A program made the translations under genes and the position numbers. The notes beneath the pieces are model-generated. The model did not search any database. It was not told the origin of the DNA and saw only the letters and a list, made by a program, of their open reading frames with translations. DNA of 55,993 nt from a virus: the IMG/VR virus record IMGVR_UViG_3300039106_000351, positions 1-55,993 of that record, one strand, 5' to 3'. Numbering within the stretch: position 1 is the first letter of the stretch; each line of letters begins with the position of its first letter. Shown here in pieces: positions 20,701 through 30,300 of this stretch.

Positions 20701-22734
20701 TCCATAATTTCCTTCTTGAAAATTAGTTCCTGCATTTGAAAAATTTTGAGGAGCTTGTAATGCAAAACCTGCATTAAATGCAGGATTACTAAAACCAGAT
20801 AGAAGAGCACCTACTCCTTTTCTAAAACCAGCACCCTTAGCAAGATTACCAAGTGCATTAGCACCTTTAATTGGTGCAACTGCCATTCCTGCATTTGATA
20901 AACTTTCTCCTAAAGAACTCCAAAAATGACCATTATCATAACCTTGTCTTACATCTGCACCTACTTTTATAGGATTTGCAGCATTAAACATATTATGAAA
21001 TACTCCTAGTGGAGAATCATAATTTATGGTTCCCATATCTACACCAGTCTCATCTTTAATTTTTTCTCTTTCTGTATAAGACATGTTACTATTACCCCAC
21101 ATTGTTTTACGAGGATTCATCCAAGCATCAAATGCAGGAATAGGATTGTATAAAACATCTTTAACTTTATCCCAAGGATGATCATTTATATTATATTGAT
21201 TTGTTCTACCTTCTGATATTGCATCATCATTTCTACCAAAATTATTACGTGACCATGCAAAATTTATATTACTTTTAATATCTTCATCATTAAAAAGATT
21301 GTTTAATGTTTCATTTTCTCCAGTTATTGTACTTTTTCCAATATCATCATTAAGGGATTTTAAAAATTCTATTTGTGTTTTTGGATCATTTTTTATAGCA
21401 TTTAATTTTTTTTCTACTCCAGATTTTAATATATCAGCACCAAAATTTTGTTTATACAATGTTAATGCATCTATAGCATCTTTATTTTTTGCTTCATATC
21501 CAACAGCAGTTCTTTTATCAATATCTTTTTTAAGATTCATTTGATTAAGACCTAATATATTTTGTTCTCTAACTTTAGCATTTGTATCTCCATACATAAG
21601 ATTACCAAAACTTTCTGTTTTATCTATAAGATTTTTATTTTTTTCTGCTTGAGCTTTGTCATATTCAGAAAGAGCATTGGTTTGATTATTAAATTGTTGA
21701 AATTGATAAGCAAAATCATTTGGATGATTAGCATCATTCCAAGATGCTACTGGATCATTTGATTTTCTAAATATATTTTCACCACTAGCAACTTGATCTT
21801 TATCTGTTGAAGGTATTGAATTAACTATATTTTGTTGTGTAGAATTAAAAAGATCAGTAATAATTTTTTCAGTAGATTTTTTAAAGTCCTTTGTTAAACC
21901 TGCTTGTCCTCCAAGTTTTGTAGGTAATTCACTAATAACTTGATCTACAGTTTTTCCTTCTTTTAAAGCTCGTGTTACTATTTTATTAGTCATGGTATTT
22001 GTAAATACCTCATGTGCAAGTTTCATTGTTGGTTCAAATTCAGAAGTAATTTGTTCTTTATCAAACCCCCATTTTTCAAAGTCACTAACTTTATATCCAT
22101 TATTCATTATCCTATTGTTCATTATTTCTCTAGGATATAATTCTATCTTTCCTGTTTTTTTATTTTTATTTATATAATAAGCATTTTTAATTTCTTTTTC
22201 TTTTTCAGGTGTAACATCAGATGGAGAAAGTATTAAAATAGGTTCTGGTTTTATAAATTTTGTCTTAAGATTTTTAGTATTTGCTTCTTTATATTTATCA
22301 TAATAATTTTTTACAGTACCTTGCCATGCAATATTTTGTTTTTTTATACGTTCAGTTTCTTCTTTTATATATTTATCCTCTGCCATTTTTTGTTTAGCTG
22401 CATCTTCAATAGCCCAACCTTCTTCAATTTTAGTAACTCTCAAACGATCTTGTCTATCCTGTTCTTGTAATTCTTGAGGTGTTACACAACCTCGGTCTAT
22501 GCCATCCATTCCTATACCACCATAAACTTTACCTGGAGGACATCCTTGTGTTGTTCCATAACCTTTAGTAGACTCAGTCATATATGGAGATTGCATTTGA
22601 TCCCAATATGAAGATGGTGCAATACCTTGAACTGGTACTGGCTCAGGTGTTACATTTTCTTTATTTAAAATAGTTAAACCTTTTTTAGCTTGTGGCAATG
22701 ATTGAGGTATACTAGTTATTCTATATTTTGCCAT
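17734..22734 (-). CDS. Three-module virion cargo-type protein with repeated YKKGGSLPKA junctions, 1666 aa
   Basis: It starts MAKYRITSIPQSLPQAKKGL, an N-terminal LPxAxxGL motif, followed by a CPPGKVYGGIGMDGIDRGC paired-Cys motif. The first module (to about residue 880) is helical and charged. Around residue 765 it contains GLNTRKNINTLYKQFHPDAG, which resembles helix II plus the HPD loop of a J-domain, though a full domain is not visible. Module 2 begins at YKKGGSLPKAWNGLEI and module 3 at YKKGGSLPKANIGRIV, near-identical junctions each followed by an amphipathic helix. The C-terminus is LSQKEIEEYVKGGYIIEEE, also present inside the preceding gene's product. The stop lies 2 bp before the preceding start region ends, so the genes are tightly linked. 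Known function is lacking; an ejected multi-domain cargo is the likeliest reading. Confidence 0.78.
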   Translation of the reverse strand: MAKYRITSIPQSLPQAKKGLTILNKENVTPEPVPVQGIAPSSYWDQMQSPYMTESTKGYGTTQGCPPGKVYGGIGMDGIDRGCVTPQELQEQDRQDRLRVTKIEEGWAIEDAAKQKMAEDKYIKEETERIKKQNIAWQGTVKNYYDKYKEANTKNLKTKFIKPEPILILSPSDVTPEKEKEIKNAYYINKNKKTGKIELYPREIMNNRIMNNGYKVSDFEKWGFDKEQITSEFEPTMKLAHEVFTNTMTNKIVTRALKEGKTVDQVISELPTKLGGQAGLTKDFKKSTEKIITDLFNSTQQNIVNSIPSTDKDQVASGENIFRKSNDPVASWNDANHPNDFAYQFQQFNNQTNALSEYDKAQAEKNKNLIDKTESFGNLMYGDTNAKVREQNILGLNQMNLKKDIDKRTAVGYEAKNKDAIDALTLYKQNFGADILKSGVEKKLNAIKNDPKTQIEFLKSLNDDIGKSTITGENETLNNLFNDEDIKSNINFAWSRNNFGRNDDAISEGRTNQYNINDHPWDKVKDVLYNPIPAFDAWMNPRKTMWGNSNMSYTEREKIKDETGVDMGTINYDSPLGVFHNMFNAANPIKVGADVRQGYDNGHFWSSLGESLSNAGMAVAPIKGANALGNLAKGAGFRKGVGALLSGFSNPAFNAGFALQAPQNFSNAGTNFQEGNYGTAAWDALMGIQGVMSPLRATTNLLRYGQTPTKAFNLGVTTPSGKYYGFKQANIPAPNLSYATSNEALASELGLNTRKNINTLYKQFHPDAGIYSNQVGSNASANLGNLTSVPNRTTMVPGFNRTYPINIDSGKVGIVESPAFNLKNNYKFNFGENRFKPLTVEEILLRPSPEGYQFNPLIKSNSNSDIQFNPKLLGYKKGGSLPKAWNGLEILKNTGKLINEFKTPTKNILMPAIYQNIANSVYKNPNIQPILDMINPISNLDSQYLLTDILSKTDNPYDVLGDIYNQPASDYNIGDLSNFDRSTLEFANRRNAADALKNLGYVGNDVGAEDLFKMARTNDSMNKIMQLAIDHDRTGYRQVKGDFNPRGVSLDGYGHRTFDMYRRRYDNPRSEVENMDLANVNRADPLSLAAYQATHIPMEQYGYRAGLPDMYGMDGMYLASLPEKQSYGPYQFKVQLPTDFSTGNWQDWYQKYIVNKKPLYESGYLNKSLLPEEIYFNSGQSKGTVGQSARDSFNKTIGLSNATGLNTRHWLSGTGNKIGTIDPTFKFTDLKNMSAQDRLDMENNKNSIINNFNTGWRGQYKKGGSLPKANIGRIVRSIKGLNIPNSVSKIPIRNLDKGMNLKVNQLLPALDYFKGVSEVPMVDLKNLSNTTGGNSLIQYGDEPFQGESFYHADPLDYPGIKDWKNEANIDANNSLDKYLSNKPPYGKDTFEGVGDFNFAAGSDGWEVRNDLSNLASFGIEPSGPQWVPGKEDFFTNSELKKLITQQNQWQTAWQNFNKMYPDDPNNAALDAFLKFKGYNNVRGDTSRDELFSNLFPNVGLPNFRSKILQPEQEAWLQKNYAWGNNLSNKGKLKVESLKTINTGFETLPKTYQQLLKNQKGNDFLQTGPAKIVVSEMRGKLGLSLEEVLNASPEQLEKWRRQIVIKMGKQDLEKWESDISKPLTVQDAWKQISKQSGYKNKNGGVVTKLSQKEIEEYVKGGYIIEEE
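18905..18965 (-). other. Internal junction motif (YKKGGSLPKA), second copy in the 1666-aa protein
   Basis: It codes QYKKGGSLPKANIGRIVRSI. The core YKKGGSLPKA is identical to the copy at 20065-20120, in a different protein context on both sides, so it looks like a reused linker, processing site or fused former N-terminus. Confidence 0.7.
20065..20120 (-). other. Internal junction motif (YKKGGSLPKA), first copy in the 1666-aa protein
   Basis: It codes GYKKGGSLPKAWNGLEILKN. The part after GG resembles the true N-termini of this gene and of the gene at 9526-13260 (LPQAKxG followed by a hydrophobic residue), as if a second protein had been fused in frame here. Confidence 0.7.
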
Positions 22735-22736
22735 GA

Positions 22737-25700
22737 TTAAATTGTTTCAAATGTATAACCTAAACTTTCTAAATATTTTTTAGTTTCTTCATCTACCTCA
22801 TCTCCTAGTTCATAATCAGTTTCTCCACCTTCATTATATTTTCTAGTAAGTCTATAATTAGGAATTTTAAAAGATCCAAGAGGATCCCAATAAGCTTTTT
22901 CACTAAAACCTTTTTTAAATATATCTTCATTTAATAAATTAACAGCTTTATCAATATCTGATTTTGGAGCTGTCCTAGCACTTAATATAAAATCACGACT
23001 ATTTATTCCAGGTATTATATCATCAAATAATTTACTATGTATTGACATAGTATTTAATGGAAGATAATTTTCATGATTTATATCCCAATCTTTTCTTTTT
23101 CCCATATTCAATAGCGCATTAAGGGAATCTAAACTTAAACTACTTGTTTCTAATATAGAAGGATTTGGTTTTGGAAAAACTTCATTCATTATTTTCATTG
23201 CTCTTCCAGATTCAAAAGGATTATACATTGAAGATGTAAAATGCCAATCATTATCATTGTTACTATAATTATTTTTAGCTACTTGCCAAAAACCACTATC
23301 ACCTTTTACTTGAAATGGAAAACTTACATTTTTTGGATCAAAATTAGTAGGAATATTTTTTAAGTTTATTTCATCAATAGGAGAATCTGCAAAATTAGAT
23401 TCTAATTCTGTATAGTCTGAGTATTCAGGACTTGTATATAAATCTTGATATGGAATTTGATATTGATTATTTTGTGGATTTAATTGTAATAATTCTGTAT
23501 AAGTAGGAGTTTCTCTAATTTGATTATTTAACATCTCAATCATTTGATCACTATGAGAAAGAGGACGAGTTTGATTATTCAATATATTTTGTTCAACCTC
23601 TAAAGCAGGAGGAAGTATTGTACTTGTTGCTCTAGCAGCATTTAATAATGTAGCATTTACTGGAGCAGTAACTTTACCTAACTTAGTTAACTTACTTAAA
23701 AAAGGTATACCTTTTTTAGCAACAACTTCTAGACCACCATCTGCTCTTGGTAAAGCTTTAGATACTTCTTCAACAATATAGCCATCTTTAATATACTTAT
23801 CTATTTCTTTTTGGGAAAGATTAGCATTTATATAATTTTGTTCTCCACCTTGTTTAAATATAAGAGGTTTATTACCAAATAAATGTTTACCTCTTTTATC
23901 TGTATATGAAGTAGGTATATTTATTTTTTCACATTTACATTTTTCACAAGGTCTTTCATAACCATCTGGGCAATCTGCTTTTCCTACACCTTGTCCATCA
24001 AAATTTAATTGAATATCATTATTAATTGTAGGTTTTTCATTAGTTTCTGTTTCAGTTTCAGTTTCTGTTTCTATTTCTTCATTATCATAATTGTTTCTTT
24101 CAGGCATTCTAGCACTTACTTTTCTTTTTGTTTCACCAAGTGGTATACTATATCTAACATTGCCATAAAAATTTGGAGTTAATGGTACACCCTCACGTTG
24201 TTTTCCACCCTCATAATTAAGTCTTGCTCCTGCAGTAGCAGAAAATATTCCTGGAATATTCTTAAATGGTTTTGCTTGAAATGTTAATTCCGGACTTAGA
24301 AAAGAAAGATCAAAAGGATCTCCTTTATCCATTTTATATTGATATGGTCTAGCTGTTTGAGTTCCATTTATAGCATCTTCTCCCATTAATCTTACTAGTT
24401 CATCTTCTTGTACTTTATTATAATCAGCACGTTGTTTTATTTGTGCATTAAATATATTTAATTTAGGTATAAAAGCCATGTCACCTTGTCTAGTTAAACC
24501 TTGACTATAATATCTATTAGGTGTTATTTTTTGACCATGTTTTCTTCTACCAAAAACACCCAACATACTTGCATCTATATTACCATATAATCCTGATTCA
24601 GGTGCATATCCTGCATGAGTACTAAATGCTCCTGTAAAAGGACCATTTGAAGAACTTCCAAAAGCATTACCAACTAAATCATAACCAATATCTGCTGTAA
24701 AAGGTAATCCTTTTTTATATAAAGGTTTTAAATTAGCTAAGTTTTGTGCAGCTTGATAACTATTAAAAGTTGCTGCATTATTTCCACCAGCTGTTGCATT
24801 TTGCCAAAAGTTTTGATATGCAGGATTATTTTGATTACCTGCATCATTATAATCCCAAGAAGTATTAGTACTTAAATCTAATGTAGGATTTGTTAAATCA
24901 GCAGCACTTGTATTATATGGTCTTCCTAATGTAAATGATAATGCATTACTAGCTGCATCCATTTTCTTAAATAACTTTGGATTTGTATAAGTTAGACTGT
25001 AATTTGGATTTCTATTATAATTACCTATTTGTCCATAGTTAGATCTAAAATCAAATGGTGTAGCTGTTATAGAACTTTTATCTCCAAGACCTATTGCATA
25101 TCCACCTTCAGCTTTAGGTAAAGAACCTCCATCTTCATAGTACTTTGCATTAGGATCATAGATTTTATTCTTTCTAGATTTAGCTTTTGCAAAGAATGGA
25201 TGTACTGCAAATAACTTATTAGTTGCTTCTAAACTTCTAGAATATGCTTTTTCATTTCTACGATTTGGTAATCTAGATCTACTACTTCCTCCATTTTTAA
25301 AATCATTTCCAAAATCTTTTGGTTTTTCTAATGTTGGATCATCTATAGAAGTATAGTCTGATGTTATTTCTTCTCCTACTTGTATATCTTTAATAGCTTT
25401 TAAATATCTTTTATTACCTTCAACTATTGATTCAGTATTAGTATCTTCAGAATGATTATGATAAGCTCCTAAAATTGGTGTTGCATTACTTGTTATATAT
25501 TCATTTCCATTTTTTGAATAAGATGATTTAACATGTGATAAGCCAATAATTTCTCCAGCTCTTATAGGTTCTTCAGCAAACAAACCTTTACCATGTATAT
25601 TAGATTTTTTTACATTAACTTCTTTTTCAGGATAATCTCCAATAGCAGGAGCATTATGTTCTGATCTACCTAGTACTTCATAATCTTGTGTATCTCCACC

Positions 25701-27344
25701 TTCTGTAAATTTATTTAGTCCACCACCATATTTAAAATCACCATAAAGTTTTACATACTCTTCACGATTCATTCCATATTCATTTAAAAGATCTTCATTC
25801 TGTTTTCTAATTAGTTTATTTTCTTCTTCACTATTTGCCCACTTTTTATTATATTTTTTTTGCTGTTTTTTATCTCTTAAAGAACTTGCTCCTTTAAAAT
25901 TTATTTGTCTACCTTCTTGTTCTGCTTTTTCAATTTCACCTGGAATATAATTACCTTCATCATCTTCATAACCCTCCATAAATTTTCTATCATATCCTGT
26001 AGCTTTTTGAACCATTTTAGGAATAAATCTAGTTACTTCTCTTTCTCCAATATCAATATTTCCTCTTGTTCTTGGTATACCTTTATCAAATAATCTTTTA
26101 ATTGGATTAATTGGTAATTTAACACCAAATGTAGGAACATCCATATAAGTATCTGTAGGAGAATAACTAGGTCTATCAACACCTTGTTCAAATTCTAATT
26201 TTGGATACATTGATTCTATAGAAGGATCTGCATATTCATATTCTAAAGGTGTTTCTGATTCCCAATCAAATTCTTTAGGGGGCAAAAGATTATTATAAAG
26301 ATTTGTATTTTCATATAAATAATCATTACCAACTTTATATCTTTGTCCATGTCCATATGAACAATCTTTACAAAGATATTTATAGTTTTCTTTAACTGTA
26401 CCAGGTCTTCCTTTATAGAAGTCTTCATAAGAAACATCTTTTGGAACATAACCTAAATATTCTGGATCATTATAAAATTCTTGAGCACGTTTTTCTTCAG
26501 CTCTTACTTTTTTTGGATCCCATCCTTCTTTATATATATCTGAAGGAATGTAAGTATTTCCATCTGCATCTACTATAGGTTCTGCAGATGTATAATAATC
26601 AGAAGAAACTTTAGGTAACATAACAGGTATACTATCAGATTCTTGAATATTAAATCCTGCATCTGTTAATTTTTGAATATTCTGTTTTTCTAAATTTTTT
26701 AATTTTTCCCACTCTTTATATTTTCTAGCTTGATGAGTATTTTCAGAATTTACATAATAAATATTTTCAGTTTTATTAAAACCTTCTGGTTTAGATGGAT
26801 CAATAACTACTTTATAATTTAAATCTGGATATCTTCTTATGGTAGCTAAATCTTTTAAATCATCATTATACGTATTTTTATAATTTGGATGTGTAACAGT
26901 TAATTGTGTTTGTGCTTCTGGAAAATATACTGGATTTTGTATTTGTTCTATATTTAAATCTTCAGGCCAATCATTTTTATATTTTGAAGTTAATTGATCT
27001 GGTGTAGCTGTAGTAAAGTCATTTGTTCCTCTAGGTTTAACTTTTACAGTAGTCTTTCCTTCTTTCTGATAATTAGAAATACATCTTCCTGATTTTGGAT
27101 CAAATGTAAAGTCATCTGGACAACCTGATGTTTTTTCACATCTTTTAGTTTCTGAATTCCATTTATAATCTTTAGGACATGTAGGATTACCTCCACCATC
27201 TAAAAACTTAAGTAGTCCACCTCTTTTCATAGTTGGCATACCCATTTGATTAAATGGATTAACAATAATATCTTTTTTAACTGCAGGTGCTTTTACACTA
27301 TCTAGTTTTTTAAGAGCATCAATAAGAACTTTTTTATTATACAT
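22737..27344 (-). CDS. Modular virion cargo-type protein with embedded SET-domain methyltransferase, 1535 aa
   Basis: The start codon overlaps the stop of the stabilization-protein gene (TAATG), indicating coupled translation. The N-terminus carries RGGLLKFLDGGG and two paired-Cys units (CPKDYKWNSETKRC at 56-69, CPDDFTFDPKSGRC at 75-88). After FKYGGGLNKFTEGGDT, a SET domain spans about residues 570-668: SNIHGKGLFAEEPIRAGEII, then GAYHNHSEDTN, then IQVGEEITSDYT. A GGSLPKAEGGYAI junction (near residue 745) leads to a Gly/Asn-rich module. A short GAAACN repeat (ETETETETE), a CPDGYERPCEKCKC cluster, the LSQKEIDKYIKDGYIVEEV motif and ALPRADGGLEVV then lead to the last module. SET enzymes transfer methyl groups from S-adenosylmethionine to lysines. 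The target is unknown, and packaging in the virion is inferred from neighbours. Confidence 0.85.
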   Translation of the reverse strand: MYNKKVLIDALKKLDSVKAPAVKKDIIVNPFNQMGMPTMKRGGLLKFLDGGGNPTCPKDYKWNSETKRCEKTSGCPDDFTFDPKSGRCISNYQKEGKTTVKVKPRGTNDFTTATPDQLTSKYKNDWPEDLNIEQIQNPVYFPEAQTQLTVTHPNYKNTYNDDLKDLATIRRYPDLNYKVVIDPSKPEGFNKTENIYYVNSENTHQARKYKEWEKLKNLEKQNIQKLTDAGFNIQESDSIPVMLPKVSSDYYTSAEPIVDADGNTYIPSDIYKEGWDPKKVRAEEKRAQEFYNDPEYLGYVPKDVSYEDFYKGRPGTVKENYKYLCKDCSYGHGQRYKVGNDYLYENTNLYNNLLPPKEFDWESETPLEYEYADPSIESMYPKLEFEQGVDRPSYSPTDTYMDVPTFGVKLPINPIKRLFDKGIPRTRGNIDIGEREVTRFIPKMVQKATGYDRKFMEGYEDDEGNYIPGEIEKAEQEGRQINFKGASSLRDKKQQKKYNKKWANSEEENKLIRKQNEDLLNEYGMNREEYVKLYGDFKYGGGLNKFTEGGDTQDYEVLGRSEHNAPAIGDYPEKEVNVKKSNIHGKGLFAEEPIRAGEIIGLSHVKSSYSKNGNEYITSNATPILGAYHNHSEDTNTESIVEGNKRYLKAIKDIQVGEEITSDYTSIDDPTLEKPKDFGNDFKNGGSSRSRLPNRRNEKAYSRSLEATNKLFAVHPFFAKAKSRKNKIYDPNAKYYEDGGSLPKAEGGYAIGLGDKSSITATPFDFRSNYGQIGNYNRNPNYSLTYTNPKLFKKMDAASNALSFTLGRPYNTSAADLTNPTLDLSTNTSWDYNDAGNQNNPAYQNFWQNATAGGNNAATFNSYQAAQNLANLKPLYKKGLPFTADIGYDLVGNAFGSSSNGPFTGAFSTHAGYAPESGLYGNIDASMLGVFGRRKHGQKITPNRYYSQGLTRQGDMAFIPKLNIFNAQIKQRADYNKVQEDELVRLMGEDAINGTQTARPYQYKMDKGDPFDLSFLSPELTFQAKPFKNIPGIFSATAGARLNYEGGKQREGVPLTPNFYGNVRYSIPLGETKRKVSARMPERNNYDNEEIETETETETETNEKPTINNDIQLNFDGQGVGKADCPDGYERPCEKCKCEKINIPTSYTDKRGKHLFGNKPLIFKQGGEQNYINANLSQKEIDKYIKDGYIVEEVSKALPRADGGLEVVAKKGIPFLSKLTKLGKVTAPVNATLLNAARATSTILPPALEVEQNILNNQTRPLSHSDQMIEMLNNQIRETPTYTELLQLNPQNNQYQIPYQDLYTSPEYSDYTELESNFADSPIDEINLKNIPTNFDPKNVSFPFQVKGDSGFWQVAKNNYSNNDNDWHFTSSMYNPFESGRAMKIMNEVFPKPNPSILETSSLSLDSLNALLNMGKRKDWDINHENYLPLNTMSIHSKLFDDIIPGINSRDFILSARTAPKSDIDKAVNLLNEDIFKKGFSEKAYWDPLGSFKIPNYRLTRKYNEGGETDYELGDEVDEETKKYLESLGYTFETI
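23695..23835 (-). other. Module-end motif followed directly by module-start motif
   Basis: It codes FKQGGEQNYINANLSQKEI, DKYIKDGYIVEEV and then KALPRADGGLEVV. The first part matches the C-terminus of the next protein (LSQKEIEEYVKGGYIIEEE), while the second part matches internal and N-terminal starts elsewhere. This is the clearest place where a former C-terminus appears joined to a former N-terminus. Confidence 0.65.
24043..24078 (-). repeat. Hexanucleotide microsatellite coding Glu-Thr repeats
   Basis: About six copies of a GTTTCW unit on the plus strand (GAAAC on the coding strand) encode ETETETETE inside the SET-containing cargo protein. It is in frame and may vary in length between relatives, acting as a flexible acidic linker. 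Confidence 0.7.
25335..25635 (-). other. SET domain (lysine methyltransferase-like)
   Basis: Within the 1535-aa protein, the order SNIHGKGLFA, PIRAGEIIG, YHNHSEDTNTESI, YLKAIKDIQVGEEITSDYT matches the SET fold: the GxG-type cofactor loop, the NHS pseudoknot segment (here NHSEDTN in place of NHSCDPN), and the GEEIT-x-DY end with a catalytic-type Tyr. The post-SET Cys cluster is absent, which is common in bacterial and viral SET proteins. Confidence 0.85.
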
Positions 27345-30300
27345 TATCTTGGAGAAAATTGATTTTTACTATTTGTAATTTTTAATAACATATTTGTATT
27401 CCCTGACACATCTTTAATAAAATTAATAAAATTTGTGTAATGTCTAAACTTTTTTCTTTGTAATTCTGGTTTTGCATAATTAAGATTTAATGGATTTAAA
27501 ACTCTAATATATCCATTAGGTTCTGTTTCCCAAATAACTTCTTGATTATAGTTTCCATTTAAAATAGTTGTACCTGGAATAAGAGGTCCTGTTGGGGGAT
27601 AATCTGATCCTATTGGGAACTCTCCTCTATTCTTAGTAATATCCCAGAATTGATTAATTCTATATTTATTTTCTTCTTTAGAAAATAAAACATCAAATGA
27701 ATTATTATTTGGATTAAGTTTAGGATAAGATAAACTTAAAGTAACATTATTCTTAGGAAATAAATTAAGATTTAAATAACCTGAAACTTGTTCTGAATTA
27801 TATATAACTGCTCTATCAAAATTAAAATCTAAAACATGAAATTGATCATAACAATTTTCTCTATGTCTATTGCATTCTAAAATATATTCTAATGATTTAA
27901 TTGTTGTTATACTTTGTCCTGAATTAACAGGTAGTTCAACTTCAAAAGGATAATCTTTATCATAGAAATTACAAAACTTCTGACAATTTAAATTATGTTT
28001 CCAAAAAGTATTTAATTTAGAAGTTAAAAATGTATCCTTAGTTGCTATAACTAAATCAGGATGCCAGTCATGAAAAGAAATAAAGAATTGATTTTTAGGG
28101 TCAAAACTTATTGTCCATGATGCAGCTGAAAATAATAATTCATCTCCTAATAAAAAGACAGAACCTGGATAATCTATATGTGTAAAATAATCACCTTGAC
28201 CTTTTTGTTTTCCAAAAGTAATTAATGGTACATAGGATACCTTACCTTTATATTCTGGTTTTAATTCATAATCTTTTTTAGAAAAATATAATATTGAATT
28301 TTGGTTATCATAAGTTGCTTGACATCCAATTCCTGAAACAGGATTATCTTTCCAAGGATAATCAGGAAAATCATCTGTAAGTTTATATGGTAAAAAATTA
28401 TTAAACCACCACTTCATTCCTATTTGTGATATTTCTTTTAATCCATCACCATAAGAAAATATTTTACCTTGATTTTGTGAAATATAAAAAATTCCTGCAG
28501 GAGTACTAATTACTGCTAGTTTACTTTGTGAAGAACCATATTCATAAGATCTATCAGCATTAGATACAGATTGTTGAGGCTGTGAAAATAATCCACCATC
28601 ACCTATAGTAATCTTTGTATTTAAAGCTGTTTCTAAAACATCTACACCTTGATACATTAATGGACTATCATTTTTAAATGTGATTATAATACCACTTTTA
28701 TTAATAGACTTTACTGCAGATACTTGAGATTTAAAATCTTTATAATTATTTACTAAGTATATAAACCAACTATCTTTATAGGCAGCTTGTTGTTGAGGTA
28801 AAGAATATATAATTCTATCAGGTAAATAAGTATAACATAGTAATGATACAAAAGGATCATAATTTCTATTTTGTAAATTACCAGATGAAAAATATTGATT
28901 ATATAATTTTGTTATACTAAATGAATAATCATATCTCCACATATTACCTCTTGTAATAATATTAGGATCTGTAGTAAACATTGAATATAAGTCTGTATAC
29001 CTATAAGGATCATAATGTTTTTCATTTTCATAATCTCCAGAGATTCTAAAATCTACTAAAACTTCACTCTCTACAAAAAAGTCTCTTACACTTGAATTAG
29101 CTAAATAAAAATAAGATTCTTTTACTCTCCAAAAACCTGGGTAATTACTAACTGAATCATTACTAAAATCATATTCTTCATTATCCAGTTTATAAAAATC
29201 AGTAGGTAAATTACCAGAAACTGAAGTAGGTAAATTGGCTGACCAGTTAGAAAGGTTAGTTAAATTTTGTGCATCATATTTAACAGAATTAACCCAAAAT
29301 CTTGATCTTGGAATCATTGAGTATAAATAATAATTATAAGAAAATCCATCAGGAAATTTATATAACCAATTATAAAAAAACAACATTGTGTTCTTTTCAG
29401 TATATCTATTTATATATACGTCTCCTCCAAAAAATATATTTGTTATTCTTATTCCAGTTAGAACAGATTGTCCACCTGGACAAACAGTATTACTTAATGT
29501 TTGTAATGGATAATCAGAAATATTTTGTTCACATGGAGTAATTGGAATTTGTTTAATAGATTCTAATTGACCATATTGATTTCTTATTCTATATTTTAAT
29601 GCAGCATAGTGACTTGTAATTGGTAGACTAAATGATTGGTCAATATTATTCCAAGAAGGATTTTGATTATTTAATCCGTTAGTTGTTGTGTTAGAGTTAA
29701 TATTTGTATTTCCAGATAATCCAGATAATGTAATTAAAGACTTATCTTCAAAAGCACCCCCTATATAATAAGGACCAAGACTTGTTCCATTTGGATTTGC
29801 TAAATTATAGTAAGGACCTGATAAAGTTCTTATAACTACAGTATCAGATCTTTGTAAATTATTAATTGTATATCTAGTATATAAACCATTTGTATTTTGT
29901 TGATAGGCTGGCATTTGTTGTACAGTATCTCTAATATAAAAAGAGTCATCTATCTTAAATCTTTTAACTTCATTTATTGAAGTTTGATTCCAATTAGAAT
30001 ATAAACCATGTGCAATAGATTGTAGAGCATATTGTTCATATGGTACTAATGCAGTTACTGCTTCTATAGCAACATCAGCTCCTTGTGAAAAATAAAAAGA
30101 AAAAGCATTTATACCACCAATAGCTGCTAAGGCAGGAGGTAAATAAGCATAGTCTGGAAGTTCAATTAATCCTGTAATAGAAGTAGGATTAATTCCTGCA
30201 TTAGCAGCTGCTGTATTTAAAGCTGTTATTAAATTTTGTTCATAAAGTTCATATTGTGTTTGTAGTCCAATTAGTCCTAAAAATACATCTCCAACAGCAG

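Noticed and set aside
26243-26449. 68-codon minus-strand ORF
   Set aside because: It lies in another frame wholly inside the SET-containing cargo gene and has no start context or family resemblance.
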